A stretch of 26,349 nucleotides of DNA from a virus, in the IMG/VR virus record IMGVR_UViG_3300006737_000163, positions 1-26,349 of that record. One strand, given 5' to 3'. Each line of letters opens with the position of its first letter. Positions within the stretch are counted from its first letter, which is position 1. The notes beneath the pieces are model-generated. The model saw nothing but the letters and a program-made list of their open reading frames with translations, was not told the DNA's origin and did not search any database. Below, one piece after another: positions 1 through 12,000 of this stretch. A program made the translations under genes and the position numbers.

Positions 1-3000
1 GAATCTGTATATTCCAGTACTTCTGAGTATTGTGGAGTCTCTGGGAATCTACTTGCATCATCTACAGTAATTGTTCTGAGACCATTTGCTGCACTTTCAA
101 TACTTTTTACTATACATTTTGGATTTAGAGATGTATTTTGTAATATATGTGAATATATATTTGGATATATTGAAGGATATCCTGCAATTGTTAATTGTAC
201 TCCTATACTTCCGAAGGTACTTCTCTTTATCTGATAGTAATTATCTGGGCGATGAAGTGCTATGTGTTTGAAATTGTTAGAGGAACTGTCGTCTGGAGCG
301 ACCTTGTGGATGAACGACCACCAAGGTGTGCTGACTGTGTATCCGGGCGTGGCATTCCTGAACTGACCCGGTGTGTACGGTAGTGCTCTACGTGTGAAAA
401 CGGGTGATTCCGTGCCTTCTACCCCGAATTGATTGTACAATAGTAAGGGTGGTAAGTTGGTGAATTGGCTGCCGTGGTCCGGGTTTATGTCAAGCATTGC
501 CTCGTTGATGAACACTTCACAACCTCTGACATCAGCCTGCGTAGCCTGTGCTAGAATCAGGGAAACAGTGCCTAGAGTGTTGTTGGCAGGTCTTTTGCCT
601 ATCACCGTATGTACCTGCTGACTGGTCAGCGATTGTGTGGAAGCACCTACATCTGCGTGGAAACCGATTAATTGCGTGGAGAAAGTGTTGGGTTGTATCA
701 CAATCTGATATGCACCCACTTCAGCAGGGTCTGGGAAGTTCTTGCCCAAAGTGTAGTAGTATGCGGATTCAAGAACTATGGTGTGTCCACCTTGTTGATT
801 TACCGTACCTGCGTCACCTGTAGATGCGAGAATGCCGTAACCATCATATTTGATACCCGTCTCGAACATAAGCGTAAACGCACCTCCATGGATATCGCTG
901 GGCAGCGATGGAGCAGCGTTTACACCACTGAATGCCAACTCAGGGTCGTGGACGTTGAACTGGTCTACTACTGCGCCTGACGCTAAAGCAGTCAACTCTG
1001 CTTTGTTCATGGTGGCAGTTACGCTATCAGCCAGTATGTTCTTGTCAGCAAAGCCTCGCAGTGATGCGTTTTCTGCTCTGTGCATCGTGAATAGACTCTG
1101 GTAAACAGGGTGTGCCCAGTGACCGGGAAGCATAGGCATTGTCGGTGTGACGAAGTGATGACCCATGCGTGGTAGAGGCATTGGTGTCAATACCTGCTTG
1201 TTGTAGATGTTGTATGCTAGGGTATTGGCATTGACCGTACCGTATGTTCCTGAGGAGTATTCCGTCTTAGCCATGTCTGGTGAGTTACCACTTACCTCTG
1301 CGTGGTCACGTAGCCTTCTAGATGCGAAGAAGCGATTGCTACCGGCTGGAATGTAGTATGATGGTGAGATGTTGATTGTAGTCGAGGCTGGTGGGTTCGC
1401 TGCTAGGAAGGTGGTGAAGTCCACGTCTCCTACCACCCCTTCAAACGTGCTTCCGCTGATGTTTGTGTAAGAGACCACCACTGAGTCAGTGCTAGTAGCA
1501 AGGCGTAGGAAGCGTCTGTTGTCGCCTACCTCCTTAGTTCCGAACCCAGCGTCGTATATCGAGGAGTCTACGGTGGATGACACAGTGAGTATAGTGCCGC
1601 TGAAACCACTGACTGTGAGGCTTTGACTTACCACACCGCCTGCATGAGTGTACTCTGTGGGGTATCTCTCGGTGCTGCTGTGTCCCATCTTCGTCACATG
1701 GAAGTACAGTGTCCTGTCATGCTGCTCGTAACTGGATTGCAGAGGTGCGCTGTTGGTCGCTTCCTTCCAACCAGCATTGGTGCTGTCCTTGGTCAGCACG
1801 TCGATGTGCTCCCAGTTGTGGTCCTCGTATGTAGGACCTGTGCGTGGACTGGACACTGAGTTATCGAACAGGCTTCCTATGTAGTTCTCATTCAGGTCTG
1901 GGTGTATCATGCCACCAGAACCCATGGTCTCGTTCTGGTACGCCTGTAACCTGTCGAACCCTGACCTCACCACGATGTTGCCGGGTATGGAGTTGGGGTC
2001 AGGCAACTGTATCTTGAGGTTGGGTGCAACGTCGCTGTTGGCGAGAGCAGGGGACATGCCCTTCGTTTGCCTGTCAGTGACCTTTCTGAAACCACGTATG
2101 ATTGTACCCAGAGGACTGCCACCCTCAAGGACGTGCTCCTGCCCTGAATCGTCAGTGACGGTCATCTCACCGAACTGCATCTCCTCGTTGGGTATCTCCA
2201 AGACGTTCTGTATGTTGAGTGGGAACTTGGATGCGAGTTGAGGGTGATTCAACTCCTGTGCCTGTAGCACTGGTAGCATGGCACTGTTGGTGGTCTCGAA
2301 CGTGAATCTGACGTTGCCGTATATCTTCTCACCCATGGTGTAGGCGTTGTTGCCACTCACCCTGTTCACGAAAGGCACAGCGCCCAGACCACGTGCATTG
2401 ACCGCTGGTAGAGAGAGGTTGCCACCATCCATCCTCTTCCACACTATGTGCTCTATCGAGAAGTTCTTCGCTGCTGACCTCTTGTACAGGTCGTATGCAT
2501 TCACATCACCGACCCAGAAGTCGTCGTGTGATGGTGTACCGCTGTCATCGTATAACTGTGTAAAGTCCTCACCACTACTACCACCAATACCATTACCGTA
2601 TAGGTCGGCTGCGACGTTTCTCTCCACACCATCCTCCTCAAGGAAGAAAGAGCCTACTGAGTGGTCTAGGTCGAATATCAGGTCGCCTGTCTTGTGCAGG
2701 CTGGGTATGGCGTTTCTAAGAGTGGAGTTGCTAGCAGTGCCGTGCAGGAAGTACTCCGCATCGAAGGTCGTGTCCAGCACATGGTCCGTCGTGTAATCAC
2801 TGATAGTCTTGACAGTAGGTGTGGTGTGTACCATCGCCTCTACGTTAGGACCTGCGTTCGCTGGTGCTATGAATCGGTCTTGACCGTGGAATCGCTCATC
2901 CCACCTCGTAGTACCAGCATAGTGGATGGGGTTGGCTACACTGTTAGCAGCAGCACCCTTGACTTGCAGCCAATCACCTAGGCCTGTGATACCGTCCCTG

Positions 3001-6000
3001 TCGTACTTAGCCACGAGAGCACTCTCACACTCGTAACTCACCACTATGAATGCCCTGCCGAACACCCCCTGTGGGTGTGTCATGAAGTCAGGTAGAGTGG
3101 TGTCGATGTACGTGGGAGGCTTGGTGTGTATCGTGTGGGGGGCAACGAAAACATCGTGCCCGATTTGATAAGCAGCCTGCCTATCAAGATTCACCCTAAA
3201 TCCAGTGGAATTACTGTATGGGTCACCTAGGTATGTCATCAGGTTTGCTCCATTAGCACCCATTCCATCTATTGGTGGTGATGCCTCAGGGCTGTGCACC
3301 ATAGCGCCAACAACGGGTAGATGACCTAATGCTGTGATTGCCGAGGATGCACTACCATACGGTGAGAAGCCGAGCATCGGATGCCAAGCACCTAATCCAG
3401 CGGCATATCCCTGTGTACCAACCTTCAGGCTGTTGAGGTAGGAGTATCTCTCTCCTGCCCAACCGACCGCACCTATCGGTCTTGTCCTGTCTATGGCATC
3501 TACCAGACCTGAGAAGTGAGTCTGGCACATGTGGTCACGACCAGTGTCATTCTCGTTGTTGAATCTGTGAACGCCTGCTTTAGACCAAATCCATATAGAG
3601 CCTGTGGATGGTGTAGCAAACTTGCTGTTATTACTCCAAGTAACCTTGTCCTCAAACTTCATGTGTCCAGTTATTCTATTAGGTGCAAGGTAGAACTTGA
3701 CTTTGATTCCACTGTCATCGAACACCTCTCTGGCGTAGTAGGGAGCGAAACCTGAAGAGTTTGTCCTGAGCCACCCACATGCAGGTATCTCCTCACTTCC
3801 AGTGAAAGTGTCATCTATGTATACTGTGAGATGGTTTTCGGATGGATTTTCAGCAGTGGTATCACCTGTCTGGGCTATTGATACGAAGGTACTCTCAATC
3901 CAACCATACCTATCTTGCCTCATCGCATTACCCATTGATGGCATGTGTGTACCACCCATGGCCTTGAGTGCACCAGCGCCGGGGAAGGTATTGATTGCAG
4001 AACCCACTATTGTGGCGAGTTCCTCACCGTTCTGACATCTCGTGGCATCCACGATGATGTACTCCATGTCCACCTCGCTAGAGGCAACGTCTTCGCTGTA
4101 TGCCAGTACCTTGGTGGTGATTGGTCCTGCCACCCTGTATGCGCTTGGATGTAGCACTGTGTTCGCTGAACCGCTACCCCATCTCTGTAGTATGGTTTCG
4201 CCCTTGGGGTGTGGGGGGTTGAATGTGATTTGGTTGTCCATCCAATGACCACCGGGGTGGTATCCACCATCCATGTGATACACCATGTCTGCGGCCATGG
4301 CTACACCGTGGCCAATCACTGAGCAGTGTCTCATTGGGTGGGCCTTCTTCAAATCGTCATCTATGCCAGATGTCGCTGTCCTGTAATTGAAGTGATTACC
4401 GTACATCCTGCCTGATGCCTGTGACTGCTTGAGTATCGCTAGGTTGGGTTTGCCTTGTGGTGTCTCCCAATTGAGAGTAGTCCTCCAGTGGAATCTGCCT
4501 CTTGCCAACTGGTAGGCAGAGGCCTCAGGCATGAAGTAGCCATCACCGAATGTACCATTGGCCAACACCCCGTCGCTTTCTATGTGGTTGGGGAATCTCC
4601 TTGCATCAGTCGCCTTGGGTACTTTGCTGTGCCCGTTACCGTTCACTATGACCCTGCCCGGATGAGGCTGCTTGATGTTGTAACTACCGGCGTTGTCTGC
4701 TACCTCCTGTGCGAATGGGAACGCCTGACCCGGTCCGAAGATGATGTATGTCGTCTTGTTCTCCACACTAGCGTCCTTGTGGTCCTCGTATCTGGCGGTG
4801 GGATGTGCGAACCTCAGAATCAGTGGGCTGGGTTTCTGCACTCTTACATTAGTGCCGGAGTTGTTGGTGTAAGGGGTGCTGTTCGGGTGACTGCTGTTGA
4901 TTGTCACACCACCCCTCGATATGTCTGGGGACAGTATGTTGTCCCTGTTGAACATCGGTGGTAGTATGCTTCCCCTGTGTTGATTACATAAAGCAGCACC
5001 GGGGAAGAAGGCGAACATCGCATTGCCGTCAAGCAGGGCGAAACTGGTGGATATCTCGTTGGCGTTCTGTATGCCTGTAGTTCCTGTAGGGCCATTCGCA
5101 TACGGGTGTGTGTAGAATGAGGAGTAGTCGTTCTTCGTACCGTCGTTGATGTCGAGCGTCACACCGCTGAATCCACCACCGAAGAACAGGGGCACGCTGT
5201 GGTCAGTGCTGCTCTTCCCTCCTCTGAAGAACACGTATGGCTCGGAGAACACGCTGCCTAGCGAGCGCAGTCCATCGAAGTGCTTGGTCACATCCAGAGT
5301 GGCCCAGTGCGAGAAGACTACGTTGTCGTTTACTTCAGTTGCAGGCCAGTCCTCCGATGAGTTTGACCAGACGAACTTGGTCGTGCTATTTCCACCGTTG
5401 AGGCTCTCCACAGTGACAGACTTCTTGTCATTCATGAAGATGGTCTTGGTCTCACCGAAGGATGGTATCCTGCTGCTAGAACCCTCTTGTCCTGCTGGTA
5501 TGAGGAAGTTCCACATCTCGTGGTCTAGTGTGATGTTCTGAGTGTTATCTGCCTCCCAGTCGGTGTTTGTTGCGTTCTTGTCGAACATAGCAGTCGGGTT
5601 GTTTATCATAGGCAGGATGTGGTCACCGCTGTGGCGTGTGAAACTCTCACCCTTCAGGTTCTTCCTCCAATCGCTGATGTCAACGGGGTTGTTCAGGGAG
5701 TCAACCAGCACTGGTGTGGCTGTGTTGCCGTTAGGCCCTCTGCTTCTGGTGGCTATCTGTAGCACGGTCTTGGGTATGTAGCCACAGGCAATCCTCCTGT
5801 TGGTCTCTATGTCTGTATCTGCTGTGGCTCTTGATGTGCCGAAAGCCCAACCTGTTGATAGCAGTTCAGTCTTCTCCACTTCTCCTAATTCGACGTGTGC
5901 TGCCTGTATCCCCAAGTCGCTGTGTATGGATGCGCTGAAGAGGTCTGATATGGGAGTGATGTTCTTGGTCGGGTCGAATGCTCGTATGGTGATGGCATCG

Positions 6001-9000
6001 GCAGACACACCCATGTCACCGAACGTCTTGCCGTTGGTGGCGTACATCTCGGTGCAGTCGAAGTTCACTCCCTCAATCAACTGGCTCGTTGTCGCATTGA
6101 TTGCAGCAGTAGTGACAGCAGCCATCAACTCGTCAGTCACGAGTGTGGTCCAATTGAGTACAGGACTAATGAGGTATCCAGCAGTATCGTATGTGTGTTC
6201 TACCTCATCACCAGCAATACCGAAGAACTGGTGAGTACCGTCCTTGTCGTTCTGCGTTCTCCTTGTATAGGAATAGGTCATACCCTCGTTGCCTCCTCCA
6301 GAATCAGTCACCTGTATCATACCGTCGGTTAGTGGGAAACCTAGGTAGCCAAGCACATCATGATGTACAAGTCCACTAGCGTTGTTGAATGGCGCTTGTA
6401 ACGACACCGTGAGAGTGGTACTGCTTCTGCTTATTCCACAGTTGACCGCTATATTCGGTGCAGACACACCTCTCCATCTGTTGCCAGTCCACTCCTTCTG
6501 AGTCATAGTGCTGGCATTGCTGGTGTCCATTCTACCAGTGGCATCACCTTTGCCACGCATGTGCTTGCCTATGGTGAAACCACCCTGAGCCATATCCCTA
6601 TCATCGAAGAAGACGCAGACCTCGTTGGATATGGTGTCTGGGAGAACTGTGTTGTCGTTTGCGAAACCTAGTCCTGCACCTCTGTAGATGTATCGTATAC
6701 CATGATTGCCACCCCTGTGGTCTGTGAGTTTGAGTCCGTATATCGGTGAGTCACCTAGTGTGTCGGACTTCAGTTGATTCGCATCTGTGTGGTCGGTGTA
6801 GGCTACTGCCACGCTCGACCTACCGTATGTGTCTCGGAATGACTGAGAACCCTTCTTGCCAAAGCCCCAAGGTCCTGCTATTGGTGAGAAACCGGGTACG
6901 CCACTGGCTACCAGCCCACCGAAGTTCACTCTACCAAAGGAGTTCTTACCGACTCTGAGTCCCTGTATTATGGTTGATGATGAGCCTATTGTGGAGAATG
7001 ACTCTGTATTGACTGTGTTGAACTGCTGCCCCCCACCTAAGGCATTTGATATTGCTCTGATGACAGGACTGCTGTCATCGTCAGAATCAGTGAAGTCAGT
7101 CGTGCTGATTACATCCTCACCCGTCTCCTCTGGATTTATGTATTGTGTGAGAGTGGTTATCGGTGCGAACGGTCTGCCGTGCTTGTTGAGTGGCATGGGT
7201 GCAGGGTGCATGTTCTCACCCTCCTTCTCCTCAGGAAGCGCCCAGAAGTTACGCCATCTACCACCATGTCCTATGAGGAAGTCTGGTTGGTAGACGCTCT
7301 GCCCCTTGCTGTTGTCTAGCCATACGCAGAAGTTCCTACCACTAGCACCCGGAACGGTGCTGTGTATGACCACGGTGAATCCCCTGTTGCCGTTCTTGTC
7401 CTGCACCTCCCTGCCCATGTGTGCTCTGACGTATCCCATGTGCGTTCCTCTATCACGAGAGGAGAACGCCTTGTCTGTATCCCAAAAGGGAGCGGGGTCA
7501 TGGGCACTACCAGTAGTGTCTTTGTCAACTACGATTTGTCCCTTGGGTGCGCCTGATTGGTTGATTTGCCTGACAATCTCCTGAGTTGCTGATTCTATGG
7601 ATACCACACCGGATTTACCTGCAACAGCGCCGCAGTCTATCGAGAGTCTTCTCAGGAAATCCATGTCCGTCCATTGCTTCAGATGCTGTAGCCTGCTCTC
7701 CTCATGCCCTGTGAGGTCTAGCGGTGTGTCTCTTATCCCCTTGAGGCACAGGAAGGCTGGTATGACACGAGTGCCGTCTGGTGTGTCGAAGAAGGTTGAC
7801 GGGTCTCTCAGTGTAGCACCGCTGGTGTCTGTTCTCAGTTTGACGAGTGCAGCAGTGAATGCCTCGGTCAATGACCTCTTGGTCCTTGAGAATGCATGGT
7901 CGCTGTTCGCTGTGAATGGATTGACTGTCGAGTCGTTTGTCCTCGGTAGAACACTGTCTCCCATTGAGTACTTGTTGGCCTCACCGAATATGCTGTACCC
8001 AGTATGTACGTGATGGCCGTGAGCCTTGCCGTATATTCCCGGTGATGAGGATGTGGTTGCGCTAGCAGGTAGGTTAGATGGTAGAGTCCCGTTGACTGCT
8101 GTCATTATGTTAGTGCCTATCCTGTTGGCTAGGTCATGCGAGTATGCACTCTCTATGAACTTGGACTGCTGTGTCGAGCGAATGTACCTGTTCTCACTTG
8201 GGAAACCGTTGGCTACGTCAATCTGGGTGGTTATCCATGATGGTCCACCACCGTTGAAGGTAGCAGTGTACTCAGCCAAGTCCACTGGTGCTGAACCGCT
8301 ACCCACCACCATGTTCCTCGGTCTGCCGATAGTGACTGCATCAGCGCTGGTCTGAACCTGCATGTGTAGGTCTTGGAATGCTATGAACTCCTTGTCATGA
8401 GCAACGTCATAGAGAAGCACCCTAGCATGCCCATCGTCAGCCAGATAGGGGTCAACGTAAGCCACCTTGGGTGCATCTGCCTCATCAAGTCCTAGTGATT
8501 TGTAGTTCTCCTTGACTGTCTGATTGACGTGCTGTGCGTAGTTTATCGCTGTCTCAAGGCAGGTGTCACCGATGAGGAAGTTCTCCAATGGCACGCTCTC
8601 CCTAGGTCTGGATGCAGCGAGACTAGCCACACCACCGTTGAAGCCCTTCCATACCTGAGCCTCATTGAACACACCTCTGCTCTTGGAGAACAATCCCTCT
8701 GTCGCATAGGGGTTGTTGATTGTCATGTTGGCCCATATCGTATCACCGCTTCTCAGTCCACCAGCAGCATATGGATAGTTCCAAGACTTGTTGAGAATAG
8801 CGTCAGCGTCTTCCTCGTATGCGTTGGCTATGGAAAGCCTGAGTGGTACGTCGTCAGCATCTGCCGCAGCGTTAGCAGCGTTGGCTGTCAGGGTGACATC
8901 ATATGTGCCGTTATCGTAATCTTCTATAGCAGCCACTGTACCTATGAAGAGTATCTTGCTGGCGGTTTCCTCTGAGTAAATCAAATCGCCTATTCTTAGA

Positions 9001-12000
9001 TTCAAGCCTAGAGTGTTAGCACCAGCGAGTCTTCCATTACTATTTTCAATTGTAACAGTTGCACTGTTTGTTGCCGCTATAATTGTCCAAGCATCGTCAC
9101 CAGTGGGTTTGAAAGTCTTGGCTATATTCTCGTTGTTGGCCTCCTTCAAGGCTGCGTTGTTGCCGTCATCCCCGTCAACAGCACCGAAGATATCCCTCAC
9201 CCTTCTAATGAGTTTCAACTCCTTGCCGGGTAGATTTGTAACCCAAGAAGGTGTGGATGATGATGCTGCTCTATATACGAACACCAAGACATTGGGTGCT
9301 ATGGTGTCGCTGATGCTGTTCTTGGTGAGTCTTCCGTAGTAATGCAATTTCTGAACAGTGCCGTCGCTTAGTATGGTCTCTGCTTCGTAGAGGAACTCAC
9401 CTGAGGAGAAGGAGTACGTGCTCATGTCCTCGTAGTCCAAGTCAGGGAAGAGGTCCATGTCCTCGTCAGACATGGTGACTAGGACTTGGTTGATGAAAGA
9501 ACCATTCCCGCCTGATAGGTTCTTGTGTGCGGCAGTGACCACATTGCCGACAGCCCTGCCTGAGACTATCCTAGGTGCGTGTGGATTGGACTCAGGACCT
9601 TCCTTGAACTCCACTGCGCTCACGTACTGGCGCATTCCGTAGTCCACATTGCCTCCCTGTGTCTTGACGCTGGCTGAGTCGTGGTAGTACTCCGACCTGT
9701 TCTCGAAATCCGAGGATGGTGTGAAGGCATCAGAGCCTATGGGAACTATACCCTCCAGTGGAAGTGAAGGTCCACCAGTAGTTATTGAAGCACCAACAAC
9801 AGCCTCATCGAGGAATCCTGACGAGAATGCCCAATTCTCTGCACCGTTGTCCTTAGGTATGTAGAGTGATGCTTGTCCCACAGTGGTCGATATTTGGACG
9901 TAGTATGCCCATTCACCACTGGGTAGGAAGACCTTCCTGTAGTTCCTGACATTATCGACATTCTGATAGTTCTCGTCGTCGGTGTTATCTTCATTCATCA
10001 GTAGAGCACCATATTGCGGTCTTGGGAAGATTCCGATGTCTTCTACACGAATGAAGTAGAAGGATGGATTGGATGTCACTTTCGTGATTCTTGTCGAGGG
10101 GGCGTATTGGTTCTGCCTCTTGTTTAGGGTGTAGGCTGATATCGCTTCCCTATCTGTTGGTTCTACACCCTTCGGTCTCCTACCCACAGGACTTGGGTTG
10201 TACGTGTGTGGGGTGTGTGTAGCATCTATGTGAATCTTGAACGAGTTGTCTGGTCCGGGGAAAGTGCCCGTTCGCACGTCATCGAAGAACTGGTTTGCGA
10301 AGAACGGTATCTCTACCATCGCCCTTGTGCTTGCGTATTGAGTGCCGAGTTGGTAGTCATGCTGCACATCGCTCATGCCTTGGAACATCCTGTCGTTGAT
10401 GGTAGAGCCATCCTCAGCGAGTGATGACTCATCGAAGAAGCGGTCTGCAAACAGTGTTACTGAGACATTGATATCTTCTAACGATGATATGCCTTTGGAG
10501 ATGTCAGTGGCTGATAGCCAACTTGAGAAGTCTGTGAACTCAGTGCCATTGGCTAGTAGGAACTTACCTGCTCCTGCGCTGGCTGCGTCTGTGAAGACAA
10601 ACTCTGATGAGGTTTTGCTGTCATATCTAGCACTAGCACCGTCTTGTAGGTAGACCCTGCCTGCCTTGGGGAATCCGTATGTGCCCCAAGATGCTAGGTC
10701 TGATGAGTTGTTGTTGAGTGGCTTGACTGCAATTCGACCGCCCCCTGAGCCTGATACCGCTAGATAACCGACAGCACACATGTTCCTCCTCGTGGAGAAC
10801 GGGAGTCTGGCTAGCGGGCTTGGGTCATATGTGGGTTTGACATCCATAGCACCCTGACCCGGACCACCGAGGGTGACTGTGACTACTGGTGCGTTAGGCT
10901 CTATCTCCTTGACCACCTGTGAGTCTGGACTGCCCTTTCCTCTCACGTTTACTGACCTGTTGACTGTCGATTCTGTGAGACCCACACAACGTACTGTGGT
11001 GAAACTCTCACCACCTTGGTCAGAATCCAGCACTGCCCTGATTCTGGCTCTGCTCATCAGATACATCATGGTGATGTTGTTAGGCTCTTTGAAATCGGTA
11101 GACTGCGACCTCAATCCTGAGAGTTGGTTGACTCTCCTCCTATCGGAGGGTTGTATGAACATCCTTACGCTACCATCATCTTGAAATTGGTTGTCGATGA
11201 TATCGAACATTTCGTATATGTGTGTCCCAGAGGCAGTGCCTGCTTTGTCGAACTCACCGTTGGATGGTGACTGTATGACCTCGCTAGGCTCTCTTCTGAA
11301 GTACAGTCCCTTATCTGTCAAGGAGTCGTTCTTGCTTCTGCTGGGTTCTATGACCATCTTGTGAAACACAGAGTCGTGTTTCGTGGTAGGTGTGTGTGAG
11401 GCTGTGATTATCTGAGGTGTTTTGTTAGGATGTGCATTAGTGCCTATACCTATGAATAACTCCTCTCCATCGGTAATAGCAACAGCACGGTTATCCGTGA
11501 GGGTGATGTTAGCCCCTATCCCTCCTGACGCTATTGTGCCCACAAATGCTAGGTTTGAGTTGTAGATGTCATCTCCCTCTGCTATGTTGCTGCTCTCGCT
11601 GCTAGTGCCGTTGGTGGTGATGGTAGTACCGCCACCAGAGGCTTGCTTACCATCTACAGTGATTCCGGTGGGGGTCATCGGTTTGTGGTTGATTGGTGTG
11701 AGACTCTCATCCAATTCGTCGTCTGACTCATATCCCTCACTGACATCACCTATCAGAGAGTGGTTCTGCCTTAATGACCCCTTGAGAACATCAACATCTG
11801 TGAAGTCGATGTATCCACCAGCAGCGAACAACTCTGACCTTATTGTGCTTGTCTCTATTGCAGTTTTGATTAGACTGAAGACAGTAGTAGTGCCGGTGAC
11901 TATAGTAGAACCAGCAGGTACTGTCTTCTCCACCATCAGCAGGGGTTGTGTGACACCGCTCATGCTAGCCCCAGTAAGGTCTATCGCATTGTAGTAGACC

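Noticed and set aside
850-11994. Many plus-strand frames of 80-150 codons opposite the giant gene
   Set aside because: They keep one constant register relative to the giant minus frame, lack ribosome sites and encode Ser/Leu/Pro-rich sequence without domains. They are shadows caused by the codon use of the real gene.
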